From NCBI RefSeq assembly GCF_902829295.1, contig NZ_CADEPL010000005.1:1-64000 (forward strand): a DNA stretch of 64,000 bases. The letters run 5' to 3'. A model generated the notes under the pieces. That model was not told the origin of the DNA. It did not search any database and was given only the letters and a program-made list of their open reading frames with translations. A program made the translations under genes and the position numbers. Shown here in pieces: positions 40,608 through 48,686 of this stretch (positions are counted from its first letter, which is position 1; each line of letters opens with the position of its first letter). Source of the stretch: Vogesella oryzae. GTDB taxonomy: Bacteria; Pseudomonadota; Gammaproteobacteria; Burkholderiales; Chromobacteriaceae.

Positions 40608-41834
40608 ATGAAACGTACTGTCAGCCTGCTGGGCATCAGCGTACTGCTGGGTGCCTGCGCCTCTCCCGCCCCGATCACCCCTGTTGCCCCCGTTATCCAG
40701 CCAGTCCCGGTGGTCAGCACGCCACCGGCAGCCAGCCAGCCGGTGCCAGTCTCGCCGCCAGTTACCCCGCCCCCCGCCATCAGCACGCTGCCGCCAGTAC
40801 CGGTCGCGCCGCGACCGGCTGCGGCCAACCCGCGGCAGCTGCTGGACAAGCTGCTGCCGGCGTACGTGAAACCGCGTGACGGCTGGCGCGATGACATCCT
40901 GAACGCCTTCAGCGCACTGAAACTGAATGCCAACGCCGAAAACCTGTGCGCGGTGATCGCGGTTATCGAGCAGGAATCGACCTTCCAGGCCGACCCGGTG
41001 GTGCCGGGCCTGCCCAAGATCGTGTGGGGCAAGATCGGCGAAAAAGCCGGCGGTTACTATATTCCGCTGGGCGTGGTGAAAACCGCGCTGCTGAAGACCT
41101 CGCCGGATGGCCGCAGTTACAAGGCGCGCATCGACAGCCTGCGTACCGAGGGCGAGATGAATGATCTGTTCGAAGACATGGCCGCCGAAGCGCAGAACCT
41201 TGGCCTGCCGGTAGGCATGAAGAACCCGATCCGCACCGGCGGGCCGATGCAGGTAAGCGTGGACTTTGCCGAGGCACATGTCCGTGCCTGGCCCTACCCT
41301 TACGCCCGCCGTGGCAGCGTGCGCAGCGAAGTATTCAGCCGCCGCGGCGGCGTGTACTTCGGCAGTGCCATCCTGCTGCAGTATCCGGAAAACTATAGCC
41401 GCATGCTGTACCGCTTTGCCGATTTCAACGCCGGCCGCTATGCCAGCCGCAATGCCGCCTTCCAGCTGGCAGTCGGCAAACTCAGCGGCAGCAAGCTGGC
41501 CGAAGATGGCGACCTGTTGCGCTACCAGAACGGCGTGGCAACCGGCAGCAGCAGTACCCAGCTGGCGCTGGACAAGCTGCGCGGCAAACTGCAGATGAGC
41601 GCGGCCGACATCCTGCGCGATCTGAAGCAGGAGAAGAGCTTCGGCTTTGTCGATACCCCGCTGTATCGCAAGGTGATGCAGTTGGCCGATAGCCAGCACG
41701 GTAGTCGCGTACCGCGCGAGGCGCTGCCGCAGATCCGCCTGCAAAGCCCGAAGATCACCCGCAAGCTGACCACCGCCTGGTTTGCCGAGCGCGTCGACGG
41801 CCGCTATCAGCAGTGCCTGCAACGCGCCCCCTGA
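40608..41834 (+). CDS. DUF1615 family lipoprotein
   Basis: 408 residues. Lipobox LGAC (lipidated Cys16), then a Pro/Val/Ala-rich linker of about 60 residues, then the DUF1615 domain: VIAVIEQESTFQADPVVPGLPKIVWGKI (a lysozyme-like glutamate), GGPMQVSVDFAEAHV, SRRGGVYFGSAILLQYP. The resemblance to lytic transglycosylase folds suggests peptidoglycan contact, but function is not established. Outer-membrane lipoprotein by inference. Confidence 0.88.
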   Translation: MKRTVSLLGISVLLGACASPAPITPVAPVIQPVPVVSTPPAASQPVPVSPPVTPPPAISTLPPVPVAPRPAAANPRQLLDKLLPAYVKPRDGWRDDILNAFSALKLNANAENLCAVIAVIEQESTFQADPVVPGLPKIVWGKIGEKAGGYYIPLGVVKTALLKTSPDGRSYKARIDSLRTEGEMNDLFEDMAAEAQNLGLPVGMKNPIRTGGPMQVSVDFAEAHVRAWPYPYARRGSVRSEVFSRRGGVYFGSAILLQYPENYSRMLYRFADFNAGRYASRNAAFQLAVGKLSGSKLAEDGDLLRYQNGVATGSSSTQLALDKLRGKLQMSAADILRDLKQEKSFGFVDTPLYRKVMQLADSQHGSRVPREALPQIRLQSPKITRKLTTAWFAERVDGRYQQCLQRAP

Positions 41835-41862
41835 TAGCCACCGCACAGCGGCTGGCCACCGG

Positions 41863-42762
41863 CTAGCCGCTGTTTTCATCTCCCAGCAGCGTCTCGCGTG
41901 TCAGCGTAATCCACGCCCGCGCCGCGTGTGACAGATAGCTGTTTTTCTTCCAGATCAGGCCGATATGCCATTCGATGTGCTTGTTGTCGATCGGCACCAC
42001 ATCGAACTCGTCAGCCTCCAGCCGCCCCGCCACCGCCAGCGGCAGCAACGCCACCCCCAGCCGCGCCTTGACCATCGCCACGATAAAGTCCCAGTGCGCA
42101 CTGCGCCCGGCAATGTTCACGCTCTTGCCCAGCAGGCGGTAGGCATCGCTGATGCGCGTTGCCAGCGAGAAATCCTCCGGATAGAACACGATGGGCTGGT
42201 CGGCAATATCCGCCAGCTGCAAGGAGCTGCGGCCATGCCACGGGCTGCCGGCAGGCGCCACTAGACATAGCGGGTCGTGTACCAGGCTAAAACTGTCGAA
42301 CACGTTGTCGTCCACCGGCAGCACCGCGGCACCGATTTCCAGCTGCCCGGAGCGCACGCTGCTCTCGATCGCCCGCGCACCGTCCTCCACCATTTTCAGC
42401 TCAACCCCGGGATAGCGATCACGGAAGGTACTCACTACCGGCGCAAAGAAGGCGCCACCGGACATCGGCGGCAAGCCCACCACTAGCTCGCCGCGCGACA
42501 GCGACACCAGATCGGCCAGCGCACTATTCAGCCGCTGGTGTGCGGCCAACACGTCCTGGCCACGCAAGTACACCACCTTGCCGGCATCCGTCAGGTGAAA
42601 CGACTTGCCTTCCTTGACAAGCAGCGGCATGCCCAGCTCGTCTTCCAACTGGCGCACCATCTTGCTGATGGTCGGTTGGGTAACGAATAGCGCTTCTGCG
42701 GCGCGGGTAAAGTTCTGCCGACGCACCAGTTCGGTGAAATAACGTAGTGCTTTGACGTCCAT
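41863..42762 (-). CDS. LysR-family regulator, CidR/YwbI-like
   Basis: 299 residues. Helix-turn-helix MDVKALRYFTELVRRQNFTRAAEALFVTQPTISKMVRQLE and effector domain beginning GELVVGLPPMSGGAFFAPV, the pattern of CidR. CidR regulators usually stand divergent from cidAB/lrgAB holin-like genes, but here the divergent side (42763-43446) holds no protein gene. The promoter contains an inverted repeat, ATTCCATTTT ... AGAATGGAAT (42771-42822). Confidence 0.88.
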   Translation of the reverse strand: MDVKALRYFTELVRRQNFTRAAEALFVTQPTISKMVRQLEDELGMPLLVKEGKSFHLTDAGKVVYLRGQDVLAAHQRLNSALADLVSLSRGELVVGLPPMSGGAFFAPVVSTFRDRYPGVELKMVEDGARAIESSVRSGQLEIGAAVLPVDDNVFDSFSLVHDPLCLVAPAGSPWHGRSSLQLADIADQPIVFYPEDFSLATRISDAYRLLGKSVNIAGRSAHWDFIVAMVKARLGVALLPLAVAGRLEADEFDVVPIDNKHIEWHIGLIWKKNSYLSHAARAWITLTRETLLGDENSG

Positions 42763-42770
42763 TGCGGATC

Positions 42771-42822
42771 ATTCCATTTTCGAATTGTATTTATAATTTT
42801 AATTCATTTTTAGAATGGAATG
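42771..42822. promoter_or_regulatory. Inverted repeat in the CidR-like regulator promoter
   Basis: ATTCCATTTT and AGAATGGAAT form a near-perfect 10-bp inverted repeat (one mismatch) around an AT-rich core containing TATAAT at 42792. Likely operator for autoregulation and for the divergent transcript. Confidence 0.45.
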
Positions 42823-42829
42823 AACCTGC

Positions 42830-43096
42830 ATATACTCCGTATCACTCTCTGTGTTGTGTTGTGGCTCGTAACAGCAGCCCGCCGTAACAACAGCTGCAGT
42901 AATAGGTCTCTCCTCCCGTTACTGCCCGTTACGACAGGTTGTTCGTCCGACAAGGTTCTGCCAAGTCGGACAAGGCACCAGCGAATGCTGGACAGGATTG
43001 ACTGGTGCCTCGTGCATCCGGGGATGGTGTACGGGGTTTTACCGCTGTATCCCTTTACGAGCGTTGTTATGCCGGCTTTCGAGCCGGCTTTTTTTT
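42830..43096 (+). ncRNA. Candidate structured non-coding RNA ending at an intrinsic terminator
   Basis: The 684-bp gap 42763-43446 has no convincing protein gene. Its left part holds successive hairpins: GTCCGAC/GTCGGAC (loop AAGGTTCTGCCAA), GGCACCAG/CTGGTGCC, CGTGCAT/GTGTACG-type, and a final GCCGGCT-TTCG-AGCCGGC with eight T residues (43071-43096). It starts just downstream of an AT-rich bidirectional promoter region. I do not recognise it as 6S RNA, tmRNA, RNase P RNA or SRP RNA. From 43098 to 43409 I see nothing but one imperfect GTTGGCCGT. Confidence 0.35.
43071..43096 (+). terminator. Strong plus-strand terminator
   Basis: GCCGGCT-TTCG-AGCCGGC followed by eight T residues; no annotated gene ends before it, which implies an unannotated transcript. 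Confidence 0.9.
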
Positions 43097-43409
43097 GCCT
43101 GTCGTCCGGCAAGGTTGGCCGTAGCAGCCCCCCCGCACTGGGTCGCAAGGTGATTAGCCGCAATATCAGCAGCGGCCAATGCGCCACCCACGCAAGCAAA
43201 ACCCGACAGTCAACCAGCTACTCATGCCGGCAAGTCGCCAGCCGCAACCACAACAGGCCGTGGCACCGCAAATATCAAACGACAAGGACAAATGAAAAGC
43301 CAGCTGCGCCAAAACGCAGCGGACCAATGGCAGACACTGGCCATAGACGAAGCGGCATGAAAAACATGTCGCACGCGGGAGGAACAACTTGCAGCGCAAC
43401 GCAGAAAAC

Positions 43410-43437
43410 AAAAAAGCCACCTTGCGGTGGCTTTTTT
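43410..43437 (-). terminator. Terminator of the tRNA cluster
   Basis: AAAAAAGCCACC-TTGC-GGTGGCTTTTTT, ten bases after the tRNA-Glu 3' end on the minus strand. Confidence 0.9.
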
Positions 43438-43446
43438 GTCGAATCC

Positions 43447-43522
43447 TGGCGTCCCCACGGGGATTCGAACCCCGGTTATCGCCGTGAAAGGGCGGTGTCC
43501 TAGGCCTCTAGACGATGGGGAC
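43447..43522 (-). tRNA. tRNA-Glu (UUC)
   Basis: 76-nt cloverleaf: acceptor GTCCCCA/TGGGGAC, anticodon loop with TTC, T-arm GGGGTTCGAATCCCC, CCA encoded. Confidence 0.97.
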
Positions 43523-43526
43523 TGGG

Positions 43527-43603
43527 TGGCGCACCCGGAGCGATTCGAACGCCCGACCCTTTGGTTCGTAGCCAAATACTCTATCCAACTGAGCTACGGG
43601 TGC
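43527..43603 (-). tRNA. tRNA-Arg (ACG)
   Basis: 77-nt cloverleaf: acceptor GCACCCG/CGGGTGC, D-arm GCTCAGTTGGATAGAG, anticodon stem TTTGG/CCAAA with loop CTACGAA (ACG), T-loop GTTCGAATC, CCA encoded. ACG is read as ICG after deamination. Confidence 0.97.
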
Positions 43604-43610
43604 GCGGTTC

Positions 43611-43704
43611 TGGCGGAGAAAGAGGGATTCGAACCCTCGATACAGGTTTAAGCCCGTATGCTTCCTTAGCAGGGAAGTGCCTTCGACCTCTCGGCCATTT
43701 CTCC
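43611..43704 (-). tRNA. tRNA-Ser (GCU)
   Basis: 94-nt class II tRNA with a long variable arm: acceptor GGAGAAA, anticodon GCT in CCCTGCTAAGG, T-arm GGGTTCGAATCCC, CCA encoded. The three tRNAs are 4 and 7 bp apart and form one transcript, Ser first. Confidence 0.96.
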
Positions 43705-43763
43705 GTCAAGAGAGCGCCATATTAATCAACGCGACGCCCTCTGTCAAGCTTTGCTTGCAGGAT

Positions 43764-44993
43764 TTATGCCTGCACCTGATCCAGACCGAATACCTTGTGC
43801 AGCACGCGCACCGCCAGCTCCAGGTATTTCTCGTCGATCAGCACCGATACCTTGATCTCGGAAGTGGAGATCAGCTGGATATTGATGCCCTCTTCCGCCA
43901 GGGTACGGAACATGGTGGAAGCGATACCGCAGTGCGAACGCATGCCCACGCCGACGATGGAAACCTTCGCGACTTTGTCGTCGGCATCGATCTTGCCGGC
44001 GCCGATGTGGGTCTGTACGTCGCGCAGGATAGCCAGCGCACGCTGGAACTCGCCACGTGGCACGGTGAAGGAAAAATCGGTGGTGCCGTTCTCACCCACG
44101 TTCTGGATGATCATGTCTACTTCGATGTTGGCATCGGCGATCGGGCCCAGGATCTGGTAGGCGATACCCGGCTTGTCTGGCACGCCCTTCACATTGATGC
44201 GGGCTTCGTTACGATCAAACGCGATACCGGCGACAACGGCCTTTTCCATATTCTCATCTTCCTCAAACGTAATCAGTGTGCCTTCGCCCTCGTCCTCGAA
44301 ACTGGAGAGCACGCGCAGGCGTACCTTGTATTTGCCGGCAAACTCCACCGAGCGGATTTGCAGCACCTTGGAACCCAGGCTGGCCATTTCGATCATCTCT
44401 TCGAAAGTGATGGTCTTCAGGCGGCGGGCTTCCGGCACTACGCGCGGGTCGGTGGTGTAGACACCGTCAACGTCGGTATAGATCTGGCACTCATCGGCAT
44501 TCAGCGCGGCCGCCATCGCTACGGCCGAGGTATCGGAACCGCCACGGCCCAGCGTGGTGATGCTGCCGTTCTCGTCGATGCCCTGGAAACCGGCGACCAC
44601 CACTACCCGGCCATCAGCCAGATCGGCGCGCATGGCAGCATCGTCGATGGACTGGATACGCGCCTTGGTATGGGAGCTATCGGTGGTGACACGTACTTGC
44701 CAGCCGCAGTAGCTCTTGGCCGGTACGCCGATTTCATTCAGTGCCATCGACAGCAGGCCGATGGTGACCTGCTCGCCGGTGGACATGATCACGTCCAGCT
44801 CGCGCGGATCCGGGTAGTCCTGGATTTCCTTGGCCAGTGCAATCAGGCGGTTGGTCTCGCCGCTCATCGCGGAAACGACAACCACCACTTGATGTCCCTG
44901 GGCCTTCCATTTGGCGACACGGCGGGCCACGTTCTTGATGCGCTCAGGGGAGCCCATCGAGGTACCGCCGTACTTTTGTACGATAAGTGCCAT
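43764..44993 (-). CDS. lysC: Aspartate kinase
   Basis: 409 residues, monofunctional class with two C-terminal ACT domains. Catalytic core: VQKYGGTSMGS, VVVSAMSGETN, STGEQVTIGLL, GFQGIDENGSITTLGRGGSDTSA. The ACT regions (INVKGVPDKPGIAYQILGPIADANI and VSIVGVGMRSHCGIASTMF) bind lysine/threonine for feedback control. First step from aspartate to lysine, methionine and threonine; hom and thrC are 11-14 kb away. A second ATG for a beta subunit may exist internally. No lysine riboswitch recognised in the leader. Confidence 0.97.
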   Translation of the reverse strand: MALIVQKYGGTSMGSPERIKNVARRVAKWKAQGHQVVVVVSAMSGETNRLIALAKEIQDYPDPRELDVIMSTGEQVTIGLLSMALNEIGVPAKSYCGWQVRVTTDSSHTKARIQSIDDAAMRADLADGRVVVVAGFQGIDENGSITTLGRGGSDTSAVAMAAALNADECQIYTDVDGVYTTDPRVVPEARRLKTITFEEMIEMASLGSKVLQIRSVEFAGKYKVRLRVLSSFEDEGEGTLITFEEDENMEKAVVAGIAFDRNEARINVKGVPDKPGIAYQILGPIADANIEVDMIIQNVGENGTTDFSFTVPRGEFQRALAILRDVQTHIGAGKIDADDKVAKVSIVGVGMRSHCGIASTMFRTLAEEGINIQLISTSEIKVSVLIDEKYLELAVRVLHKVFGLDQVQA

Positions 44994-45181
44994 GTTTGTT
45001 TTCTTTAGATCGGGTTTGGATGTCGGACAACGATTCTGGCCCGAGACGCCCCTGGCTGGCAAGGTATCCGGCGCCGGTTTTTATAGCGGTTTTTGCTATG
45101 CACCATCCGTAAATGGCACATAGCACGGCAGGTACAGTCCGATATTAAAAACAGATAGCGACTGTACGCATCCGGTAACCA

Positions 45182-46168
45182 TTAAGGCATGGCAAACAGC
45201 GGCGGCTCGTCCATTGCCGCGCACTGCGCTTGCAGTTCGGCAATGCGTTCCAGCCAGTACTGCTCGCTACCGAACCACGGGAAGGCCGCCGGGAAAGCCG
45301 GATCATCCCAGCGTGCGGCCAACCAGGCACAGTAATGCAACAAGCGCAGGCTGCGCAGCGGTTCGATCAGGCGCAGCTCGCGGTAATCGAATTCGGCAAA
45401 GTCCTCGTAGCCGGCCAGCACCTCGGCCAACTGCCCGGCCTGCTGCTGGCGGTCACCCGACAACAGCATCCACAGATCCTGCACCGCCGGCGCCATGCGG
45501 CTATCGTCCAGATCGACGAAGTGCGGCCCGTCCGGCGTCCACATGACGTTGCCGGCGTGACAATCGCCGTGACTGCGCAACCAGCCGATATCCGGCAATG
45601 CGGCAAAGGCGGCATCCACCCGCTGCAACACCTCGCGCGCGACAGCCTCCAGCCGCGGCGCCAGGTGGGCAGGCAGCTGCGGACAGGCCAGAATCTGCGC
45701 CAGGGCCTGATGGCCGAAACTATTGCTGTCCAACGTTGGCCGCACGCGATAGCGCTGTGCGGCGCCAACCAGATGGATACGGCCGAGGAAGCGGCCCAGC
45801 CACTGCAACACCTGCGGATCGTCCAGCTCGGGCGCTCGACCTCCACGGCGCGGAAACAGCGCGAAGCGGAAGCCCTGCCAGTGCGCCAGGGTATTGCCGT
45901 CAAACGCCAATGGCGCCACCACCGGAATTTCCGCGGCGGCCAACTCGGCGGCAAAGTCATGCTCTTCCAGTATCTGCGCATCGCTCCAGCGTTGCGGCCG
46001 GTAAAACTTGGCCACCAGCGGCGGGCCGTCGTCGATGCCGATCTGGTAGACACGATTTTCGTAGCTGTTCAGCGCCAACAGATGGCCATCGCAACGCAGG
46101 CCCAAGCTTTCCACCGCATCCAGAATCAGGTCCGGTGTCAGTGCGGCATAAGGATGTAAAGTACTCAT
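45182..46168 (-). CDS. srkA: Stress response serine/threonine protein kinase SrkA (YihE/RdoA)
   Basis: 328 residues of the aminoglycoside-phosphotransferase-like kinase fold. SYENRVYQIGIDDGPPLVAKFYRPQRW (nucleotide lysine), HGDCHAGNV (catalytic Asp) and FVDLDDSRMAP (metal-binding Asp). SrkA counters stress-induced cell death in E. coli. Start 46168 (MSTLHPYAALTPDLI) on homology. An inverted repeat GTACAGTC ... GACTGTAC (45132-45167) follows the stop. Confidence 0.93.
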   Translation of the reverse strand: MSTLHPYAALTPDLILDAVESLGLRCDGHLLALNSYENRVYQIGIDDGPPLVAKFYRPQRWSDAQILEEHDFAAELAAAEIPVVAPLAFDGNTLAHWQGFRFALFPRRGGRAPELDDPQVLQWLGRFLGRIHLVGAAQRYRVRPTLDSNSFGHQALAQILACPQLPAHLAPRLEAVAREVLQRVDAAFAALPDIGWLRSHGDCHAGNVMWTPDGPHFVDLDDSRMAPAVQDLWMLLSGDRQQQAGQLAEVLAGYEDFAEFDYRELRLIEPLRSLRLLHYCAWLAARWDDPAFPAAFPWFGSEQYWLERIAELQAQCAAMDEPPLFAMP

Positions 46169-46229
46169 CGCGCCATTATGCGCTGCGGCCAACCTTTGCG
46201 CATGCCGCCGGCTGGCTTACCATCTGGCC

Positions 46230-46787
46230 ATGAGCACATCATTTACCTATTTCGAAGCCGAAGACCGCATCCTGGTGGTGATCGAGCCGGGCACGCACAA
46301 GTTATGGCTGACACGGCGGCTGGCACAGGCCATCGTGCATGACATCGCAGGCATTTTTGCCAGCCAGGTGCCGGGCGGCGGCATTCCCGGCGCCGGCAGC
46401 GCCGAGGAGCGCATCGCGCTGGAGCACCAGATGGCGATGAATGGCGAGGATTTGCCGCAGGAAGAAGGCGGCAAGGCCATGCAGTACAGCAGCTCTGCAC
46501 CGCCGCGCCGCAGTGCCGACGAGACGCCACTTTGCACCGGACTGGATGCCAAGGCTGGCAGCAGCTATGCCAGCATCGGTTTCGTCATCGGCGATGCCAC
46601 GCTGAACCTCAAACTCAGCCGTGCCGGCTTCCATCGCCTGCTGCGCGGCATCGCGCTGTGCAGCAACCAGGCCGGCTGGCAACTGCAGGATGTACCGGCC
46701 TGGCTGACACAAAGTCTGCTCGGAGATCTGCTGGCATCACTGCCCCCACTGGACGAATCGGCCGATGACGATCCGGCCGGCAACTGA
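46230..46787 (+). CDS. Protein of unknown function
   Basis: 185 residues, not recognised. Two ordered parts flank a charged, low-complexity middle: an N-terminal block (FTYFEAEDRILVVIEPGTHK, LWLTRRLAQAIVHDI) and a C-terminal block (SYASIGFVIGDATLNLKLSR, AGFHRLLRGIALCSNQAGWQ). No signal peptide or membrane helix. The C-terminus is acidic (DESADDDPAGN). Divergent from srkA with 61 bp between starts, the gap holding one TGCGGCCAAC; upstream of the CDF exporter gene by 70 bp. Confidence 0.75.
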   Translation: MSTSFTYFEAEDRILVVIEPGTHKLWLTRRLAQAIVHDIAGIFASQVPGGGIPGAGSAEERIALEHQMAMNGEDLPQEEGGKAMQYSSSAPPRRSADETPLCTGLDAKAGSSYASIGFVIGDATLNLKLSRAGFHRLLRGIALCSNQAGWQLQDVPAWLTQSLLGDLLASLPPLDESADDDPAGN

Positions 46788-46857
46788 TATGCCATTCATC
46801 CAGCCTTAAGGCTAGGCAGCTAGACTTGCCGCCGCATTCCCTTTTCCGGAAACCATC

Positions 46858-47760
46858 ATGCCCACCCTGCAACCGATACAAGATCACGAACACGTCGATG
46901 CCCGCGAGCAGCTGGCCGCCCGCCGCAGCCTGTGGGTCAGCGTCGCCCTCAACCTGGTGCTGACCGCGCTGCAGGCGGTTACCGGCCTGCTGGCTGGCTC
47001 ACAGGCCCTGGTGGCCGATGCCATGCACTCGCTGTCCGACCTGCTGGCCGACTTTGTCGCCATGCTGGCCGGCCATCACAGCCGCAAGGAGGCCGACGAC
47101 GACCACCACTACGGCCACCATCGTTACGAAACGGCGGCCTCGCTGGCGCTGGGCCTGCTACTGTTGGCCGCCGGCGCCGGCATGCTGTGGACCGCGGCGG
47201 GCAAGTTTGCCGGCAGCACCCCCTTGAGCAGCGTGCATCCGGCGGCGCTGGTTGTCGCGCTCATCACCCTGGTCAGCAAGGAAGGCCTGTTCCGCTACAT
47301 GCTGGCGATTGCCGAGAAAGTTCGCTCCAGCATGCTGGTGGCCAACGCCTGGCATGCCCGCGCCGATGCGGCCTCCTCGCTGGTGGTGGCGCTGGGGATT
47401 GGCGGCAACCTGCTGGGCTACACCTGGCTGGACCCGGTTGCCGCGCTGCTGGTGGGCTTCATGGTCGGCAAGACCGGCTGGGAATTCGCCTGGGACGCGC
47501 TGGGCGACCTGATGGACCGCGCTGCCGACGAACAAAGCGTGGCCGCCATCCGCCAGACCCTGCTCGACACTCCGGGCGTGCTCGGCCTGCACGACCTGCG
47601 CACCCGCCGCATGGGCGACATGATCCTGGTCGACGTCCACCTGGAGCTGGCTGCCGAGCAGAGTGTGCGCGAGGGCCACGATATCGCGGTACAGGCGCGC
47701 GAGCGGGTGATGGCGGCATTTCCGGTGCTGGACGTGATGACCCACGTCGATCCGGTCTAA
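46858..47760 (+). CDS. Cation diffusion facilitator (CDF) metal exporter
   Basis: 300 residues, six membrane helices and a cytoplasmic C-terminal domain. Metal site A: DAMHSLSDLLADF in helix 2 and NAWHARADAASS in helix 5 (His/Asp ligands). A His/Asp-rich loop, RKEADDDHHYGHHRYET, follows helix 2. The C-terminal dimerisation domain has DVHLELAAEQSVREGHDIA. Exports Zn, Co, Fe or Mn by proton antiport; the ligand set is of the MamB/FieF type. Metal not predictable. Confidence 0.92.
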   Translation: MPTLQPIQDHEHVDAREQLAARRSLWVSVALNLVLTALQAVTGLLAGSQALVADAMHSLSDLLADFVAMLAGHHSRKEADDDHHYGHHRYETAASLALGLLLLAAGAGMLWTAAGKFAGSTPLSSVHPAALVVALITLVSKEGLFRYMLAIAEKVRSSMLVANAWHARADAASSLVVALGIGGNLLGYTWLDPVAALLVGFMVGKTGWEFAWDALGDLMDRAADEQSVAAIRQTLLDTPGVLGLHDLRTRRMGDMILVDVHLELAAEQSVREGHDIAVQARERVMAAFPVLDVMTHVDPV

Positions 47761-47779
47761 GCCGTAACACACCGCAGAC

Positions 47780-47805
47780 AACCGGGGCATGCCCCGGTTT
47801 TTTCT
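47780..47805 (+). terminator. Terminator of the CDF gene
   Basis: AACCGGGGC-AT-GCCCCGGTT followed by TTTTCTT, 19 bp after the stop. Confidence 0.85.
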
Positions 47806-47930
47806 TGCCCTGCCCCGTCGCCGCGCACGCGAGGGTAATTCCGCATTGGCAGTAACCCATCCAGCAGCTTTAATCCACAACATGGCCCGCGTCCGTTCCG
47901 GACGCCATTCTGGAGATAGCCCGCACCGCC

Positions 47931-48686
47931 ATGAAAGTCGCCCTGTTCATTCCCTGTTTCGTCAACGAACTGTACCCGCACGTAGCCATGGCCACCGCCG
48001 AGCTGCTGGAAGGCTACGGCATCGAAGTCGTCTATCCGCTGGAACAGTCCTGTTGCGGCCAACCTGCCAGCAACAACGGCGACAGCCAGGGCGCCTGCGA
48101 TGCCGCGCGCCGCTTCACCGGCGTGTTCAAGGACTACGACTACATCGTGTCGCCGTCCGGCAGCTGCACCTCGCACGTCAAGCATCACTACGGCTGGTAC
48201 ATCGCCGAGGATGCCGACTACCAGCGCCTGCAGCCCAAGGTGTACGAAATCGTGGAGTTCCTGCAGGACGTGCTGCAAGTGGACAAGCTGCCCAAGCCGG
48301 TGTACTTCCCGCACCCGGTGTCCATCCACCAGAGCTGCCACGGCCTGCGCGAGCTGCACCATGCCGCGCCGTCGGAGCTGATGATCCCCTACCACTCGCG
48401 GCTGGAACGCATCCTGCAGCTGGTGGATGGCGTGGAAGTACGGCTGCCGGAACGCCGCGACGAATGCTGCGGCTTTGGCGGCACCTTCAGCGTCGACGAG
48501 CCGGAGGTGTCGGTGGCGATGGGCGAAGACCGCGTGGCGCAGCACGAGGCCACCGGTGCCGAGTTCATCGTCGGCGCCGACCCGTCCTGCCTGATGCACA
48601 TGGGCGGCATCATCCGCCACAAGTGCCGGACTATCCGCCCGCTGCACATCGTCGAGATCCTCACCGGTCGCGGAGGTGCGGCATGA
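47931..48686 (+). CDS. lutA: Lactate utilization protein LutA ((Fe-S)-binding)
   Basis: 251 residues with two CCG domains (cysteine-rich): SCCGQPASNNGD with CTSHV, and ECCGFGGTFS with CLMHMGG. Together with LutB and LutC it oxidises L-lactate to pyruvate in the cytoplasm, delivering electrons to the respiratory chain. First of three overlapping genes (ATGA with lutB). Confidence 0.95.
   Translation: MKVALFIPCFVNELYPHVAMATAELLEGYGIEVVYPLEQSCCGQPASNNGDSQGACDAARRFTGVFKDYDYIVSPSGSCTSHVKHHYGWYIAEDADYQRLQPKVYEIVEFLQDVLQVDKLPKPVYFPHPVSIHQSCHGLRELHHAAPSELMIPYHSRLERILQLVDGVEVRLPERRDECCGFGGTFSVDEPEVSVAMGEDRVAQHEATGAEFIVGADPSCLMHMGGIIRHKCRTIRPLHIVEILTGRGGAA

Noticed and set aside
42830-43096. Identification of the structured segment as 6S RNA, RNase P RNA, tmRNA or SRP RNA
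   Set aside because: None of the conserved sequence blocks of these RNAs is present.
42820-43503. Open frame of 227 codons on the plus strand
   Set aside because: It runs through a strong terminator, the tRNA terminator and into tRNA-Glu; no ribosome-binding site and no protein-like composition.
44994-45181. Lysine riboswitch ahead of lysC
   Set aside because: The leader is short and lacks the conserved lysine-riboswitch core; only an inverted repeat (45132-45167) is seen, nearer the srkA end.
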